A stretch of 32,990 bases of DNA from Ectocarpus siliculosus (taxonomy: Eukaryota; Sar; Phaeophyceae; Ectocarpales; Ectocarpaceae). Location: NCBI GenBank assembly GCA_000310025.1, contig FN649742.1, positions 2,581,147 through 2,614,136 on the forward strand. Reading direction: 5' to 3'. The notes beneath the pieces were generated by a model. The model ran no database searches, had not been told where the DNA came from, and was given only the letters and a program-made list of their open reading frames with translations. Each line of letters starts with the position of its first letter. Within the stretch, counting starts at the first letter, position 1. Both the position numbers and the translations under genes were made by a program. Shown one piece after another: positions 29,592-32,990 of this stretch.

Positions 29592-29624
29592 GCCGGGCTA
29601 AGCTCGGGCGAGGGATGCGGTGTA
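29422..29624 (+). repeat. Two-copy ~100-bp tandem repeat
   Basis: GGTTTGAATGGCGCGGCCAG starts each copy (29424 and 29522). Both end GCTAAGCTCGGGCGAGG-ATGCGGTGTAA. The second copy contains an expanded GA run (29562-29591). Confidence 0.85.
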
Positions 29625-29639
29625 ATTAATTGATGGAAA

Positions 29640-31511
29640 GGACCTGCCTTTTTTTTTTGTGAACTTTGTTGTCGAACTCGTTCCTGGCGCGTCGTCAGAG
29701 ATGGAGAATGAGTGTGGCTGGTTGCAGGTGTACATTAGAAGAGGGAAGGGGGCTCATTTAGTCTGTATAAGAGGATATTTATCTAACCGGCGGAGGGTCT
29801 CAGTGTTTGCCGGACAAGTTACACGGGCGCGCGACTTTGAAGAGTTGGGGCACATAGTCGGTCGTGGGTGGTGAGCGCGTGCTTGTTTATTTGTTTAGCT
29901 GCTGTAGAGGTGGCCTTGCAAGGGAAAGGGTGGTTTGTTGGAGAGGAGACGGGGGGTTGGGTTTTGCTAGCGAAAGTAATTTACAACAGGGCTGGACATG
30001 ATAAAGCTCAATGTTCTCTAGCCATTGAAGACATTGTTGTGCTGGCTGCGGGATGGATAGATCCGTGGTTTTCTGTTTTTTCATCCAAGTTTTCGGCAAC
30101 GGGGTTCTAAGTCCCGCATTTCGTTTCTTTGTCTTGAGGCCGTGTATGTACTTGGAATCTCCGTCGCTCCGACGGTAGACCAGCCAAGTCTGTTGACAAA
30201 AACAAAAACAAAACGCATCGCTGGCAAGTACCATTTGTACATCTATCCATATCTACCCGATACCGGTTCCGTTGGAGCAGAGGGGCTGACGCGCCTTGTA
30301 CATTTTCAAGGGGGCGGGAAGTCGTTCCAAGATCGATATCGATCGTTTCCTCGACATAAATCAGACGGAAGAGGAACAATTTGGTTCCCGACGCGTCCGT
30401 CCATGCATGACGCGCAACGACGAGGGAACTCTGGTTGACTGCCGCCCGGGGGCAAGGTAGCGCCGGCGCCCCTATTCTATTAGATATAGCATTGCCTTTT
30501 CTTTTGTATTCTTTCAGTGCGATATAGGTTTGTCGGGCGGTGCAAGTGTATGTAGAAGTGTTTTGGTTGTTCCGCTTCACGAGGTTCAGTTCAGGTCGTC
30601 TTGGAAATGTCTAGCGAATTGACATTTCTCGCGAACCGCCCAGATGAAGTAAACGCGTATCATATGGGAAGAAAAGGTCGCGTTTTTGTGTTTTTGTTCA
30701 AGTGTATTAATGGCATCAGTGAGAAGCCACCTCATCAGGGGGGGGGAGCGCGTCCGTCTTGGCCGGGCCGGTGGGTGGTTGTGCTTGCAGCTTGCAGGTG
30801 TTCTTTCTTCTTCGTGATGCCTTTTGATCAAGCAGTTTTTCCTGGTTTGCTTAGAAAAGGAAACCGTCTTTGTTGTGTAGGTGAGTGTTGAGCCACGAAA
30901 GGTGGTGCGGCCGGCGCCTTCGATTGAGTGGTCGCAATTCTTCCCTGGCCATGCGCATGAGTTGGTCCTTGGCACAGAGCAGAGGGTAGATTTGGACCCT
31001 TCAAAAGTTTCGAGGTTTTTGGTCTCCTTGTCGCAAGAGCGAAAGGAAGACAAAGGTTAAGTGTGGGACCCTTCGAAAAGCACGAGGTTTTTGGTCTTGT
31101 ACGCAGTTCAACAAGACCGTGTGGCCCACCTGGTGCAGAATTGGAAAAACGTTGTCACGTGTCTCTTCTTATATCGTGGGTCCAAGGATGGCAGAGCGAG
31201 CAGCGTCGTAACGGCGACATCTATCCATCTATTAGTCACAGCAGTACAATCCAGACACGGACCTGTTGAGTGCCAGTACTGCTGTCTGGCATACGATCGC
31301 CAAGAAGGGTACACCAAAATCCGGCTTGCTCACTACCTTCATCTCATAGGCAAAATACAATAGACCCGAGAACCCGGCAACCACGACGTTTGACATTCTT
31401 TGACTGGCCCGCGTGCTAAATAGAGTCATCCGAGAAACTCACAAGACTTTCTTCTAAAAAACATAAAATAAGCCGCCGTCGTCGCTAAAACGACCAAGGG
31501 CGCGCCGGCCG
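29640..31511. other. Intergenic, no gene recognised
   Basis: 1.9 kb, comparatively T-rich on the plus strand. No frame over about 100 codons has domain or codon-use support. I specifically looked for helicase-core motifs on the plus strand, because the exon at 32534 would need them upstream, and saw none. Two direct repeats of GGACCCTTC-AAAAG-ACGAGGTTTTTGGTCT type occur at 30996-31024 and 31066-31096. Confidence 0.5.
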
Positions 31512-31859
31512 TCATAACCGGAACGTGTGCACCGCATCCAAGTTGCTGAAAGCCGTCGAGTACGTGGCGCCCTCGAGACCGCAGGCTCGCAGGTACGCCG
31601 AGATGACCTTGGCCTCAAAGTCGTTTGCGGGACGATCTCGCCGCTGCGCCAGCACCTGCTGCCCCCAGATGGTGGCGGGTGCCGTAGCCCTGACCGTAAG
31701 GACCTTGCGATCCAAGTCTGCCGTCACGGCGTAGTCGAGCGTGTAAAAGTTGAGCCGCAAAAGGTTCATGATTCGGTCGCACCCCTCCCGGAGCTCGGCG
31801 ACCGTCTGCCCTTGCGCCACCACCGGCGCTAGCTTGGTAGAGCCGAACGCCTCTGTACA
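31512..31859 (-). CDS. Unrecognised protein, C-terminal exon
   Basis: Ends at the stop at 31512. Codon use is strongly G/C-ending and the sequence is protein-like: A-F-G-S-T-K-L-A-P-V-V-A-Q-G, then L-L-R-L-N-F-Y-T-L-D-Y-A-V-T-A-D-L, R-A-T-A-P-A-T-I-W-G-Q-Q-V-L, and a tail ending D-A-V-H-T-F-R-L. I do not recognise the family. A likely acceptor is CTGTACAG|AG at about 31860. The frame stays open to 32060, so a longer single exon starting at 32060 is possible, but that upstream part has poorer composition. Any earlier exons would lie to the right, overlapping the plus-strand helicase-like exon or beyond the window. Confidence 0.5.
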   Translation of the reverse strand, partial: CTEAFGSTKLAPVVAQGQTVAELREGCDRIMNLLRLNFYTLDYAVTADLDRKVLTVRATAPATIWGQQVLAQRRDRPANDFEAKVISAYLRACGLEGATYSTAFSNLDAVHTFRL

Positions 31860-31860
31860 G

Positions 31861-32171
31861 TAGGCCTTTTTTTCCCAGATCGCACGGGTGTAGTGGGCAA
31901 AGGGCGGAGGTGGATTGGGAAAAGGATGTTTGTTTTGTAGGCAGGCGTGGTAAAATGGGAAAGTATTTACACTGTTTAGCATGAGTGTAGGTGGCGGAGA
32001 GGCTTCCGGTACGCTAGCGTGGCTCCGTTCCGCACACTCCTTTTGGAAAGGTATATCCACTTCTTAGACCGCGACGAAACACATCAATCGCCACAATTTC
32101 ACCCACCCGGTCACAAACTACACTAACTGATTGGGAATGGGGAAACACCCACCTCAAACCACACGTGCCTA
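31861..32171. other. Upstream flank of the unrecognised exon
   Basis: About 310 bp. An open minus-strand continuation runs to 32060, but otherwise there is nothing recognisable. Confidence 0.4.
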
Positions 32172-32387
32172 ACGGAGGATGCGCAAGATACCATACCCCT
32201 GGACAGATAAAAAAAGCTCGATTACTCCACCACGAAGGGCATGCCGAGTTGAAATAATACGTTTTCGGAAAGCTCTCGACGAGGCGGTTCCAACGCCGCC
32301 ATTCTTGGTGCCGTCACTGTTTTCCTGCCCAGAAATCGAGCTTTGAAAAATCGGCACAGGGGGTGTGATATCTTGTGCAACCTAAGG
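32172..32387. mobile_element. 216-bp MITE related to the pogo-like element
   Basis: Flanked by TA on both sides (32170-32171, 32388-32389). The right end GATATCTTGTGCAACCTAAGG and the left end ACGGAGGATGCGCAAGATACC are diverged versions of the pogo-like element's terminus. The inverted arms continue inward for about 55 bp, with AAAGCTCGATT and AATCGAGCTTT as a perfect internal pair. It has no coding capacity. It was probably mobilised by a transposase of the type encoded at 21593-24896. Confidence 0.8.
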
Positions 32388-32453
32388 TAACCCACGCACA
32401 GCGGGTACCTACGCGATTACAGTTCAACGAATCTACCAGGCGAGTCCGCCTCT

Positions 32454-32454
<1 letters not shown>

Positions 32455-32488
<34 letters not shown>

Positions 32489-32518
32489 TATCCCCCCCCC
32501 CCCCCCCCCCCCCCCCCC
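32455..32518 (+). repeat. Poly-C tract (C34-TAT-C27)
   Basis: 34 C, TAT, then 27 C, ending 15 bases before the splice acceptor at 32533. It would serve as the polypyrimidine tract if the exon is real. Tracts like this are also prone to assembly and sequencing errors. Confidence 0.9.
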
Positions 32519-32533
32519 AATCTACATTATCAG

Positions 32534-32990
32534 GAGACCCGTTCACCGTGATGAACGCCTACGACGAGTGGATCCGCGTGAAGGCGGCTAGGAAGGAGTC
32601 CTCCCGCCGGTGGTGCAAGCGTCACGGCCTCCAGGAGCAGCGGCTGTACGAGATAACCAAGCTCAGACGGCAGTTCGAAGACCTTCTCGGGAGCGCCGGC
32701 CTCATCTGGCTCGGTGCCGCCGCTCAGCGGGCGAGACAGGCGCGCGCCGCGCGGGGGGGGGCGGGGGGGCGACCGTCGAAGGAAAAGCTCCGGGAGCTCA
32801 AGATGAGGAGGGAGGGCCGGAAGAGGAAGGTGCTCCAAGTCGATGGGGGGGGTGACGCGGCCGGCAATGCGGGGGAGGGGGGTAGCGGGGGCGAGGACGT
32901 GGAGGAGGCGCGGCGGGATCTGAGGGGTGAAGTTGGGGAGGGAGAGGTCGACGGCGAAACCGGCCTGGACCTATCGTCTCTGGAGTTTTA
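32534..32990 (+). CDS. DHX34: DEAH-box helicase DHX34-like, C-terminal exon (partial)
   Basis: The acceptor ATTATCAG|GA enters with two bases of a codon, giving G-D-P-F-T-V-M-N-A-Y-D-E-W, and stays open to the window edge (about 152 codons). Next come R-V-K-A-A-R-K-E-S-S-R-R-W-C-K-R-H-G-L, E-Q-R-L-Y-E-I-T-K-L-R-R-Q-F-E-D-L-L, a basic linker (K-M-R-R-E-G-R-K-R-K-V-L), an acidic Gly-rich stretch, and L-D-L-S-S-L-E-F. This matches the OB-fold region after the helicase core as I recall it in DHX34, a DEAH RNA helicase of nonsense-mediated decay. Other DHX relatives are less similar in the W-C-K-R-H-G-L-x-E-Q-R-L-Y-E block. None of the helicase motifs I-VI is in this window, although they should precede this exon. 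Confidence 0.65.

Noticed and set aside
1-32990. CRISPR array, bacterial operon or phage module
   Set aside because: The tandem repeats lack regular repeat-spacer structure, and all convincing genes are intron-split eukaryotic types.

Overview
The window reads as nuclear DNA of a eukaryote, most likely a brown alga (phaeophyte stramenopile) or a close relative. Genes are split by spliceosomal GT-AG introns whose phases agree across every junction I reconstructed. The DNA is GC-rich, with many C/G homopolymers and simple repeats. One gene encodes a C-x4-C-x16-C-x2-H motif, the signature of the EsV-1-7 / IMMEDIATE UPRIGHT family known chiefly from brown algae and a brown-algal virus. There is no bacterial-style operon. 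The organism call is inference.

Left third (1-12.5 kb, minus strand): the 5' half of a four-domain voltage-gated cation channel of the Cav type. Five exons carry domain I complete (S1-S6, pore motif T-L-E-G-W), an Ala-rich I-II linker, and domain II S1-S4. The gene runs off the left edge. A 7.5 kb intron holds a 0.94 kb GC-rich minisatellite, a fold-back repeat and a decayed transposon-like repeat block. A 171-nt intron between pore and S6 is a multiple of three and free of stops.

Middle (13.5-25.2 kb): two nearly complete DNA transposons lie upstream of the channel. The first (13568-19621) is a Mutator-like element (MULE) with 107-bp inverted termini, a perfect 9-bp target duplication (TTCCGTCAC), and a multi-exon transposase with a SWIM zinc finger. 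The second (20789-25139) is a pogo/Tigger-like element of the Tc1/mariner superfamily. It is flanked by TA, has 25-bp termini and a subterminal repeat array, and carries a three-exon transposase. Its first exon carries the EsV-1-7-type Cys/His motif, joined in compatible splice phase to the CENP-B-type DNA-binding and DDE domains. This apparent EsV-1-7-transposase fusion is the most interesting signal here. The transposase reading frame is interrupted once, probably at a 7-base G run.

Right third (25.2-33 kb): three tRNA-like B-box sequences, pyrimidine and GA microsatellites, and a plus-strand gene with Tudor-like and chromo-barrel (Tudor-knot) domains. Further right are an unrecognised minus-strand terminal exon, a 216-bp MITE whose ends match the pogo-like element, and a plus-strand exon resembling the C-terminal part of the DEAH helicase DHX34, directly behind 61 C residues. 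No helicase core exon is visible upstream of it, so it may be an orphan exon or an assembly junction.
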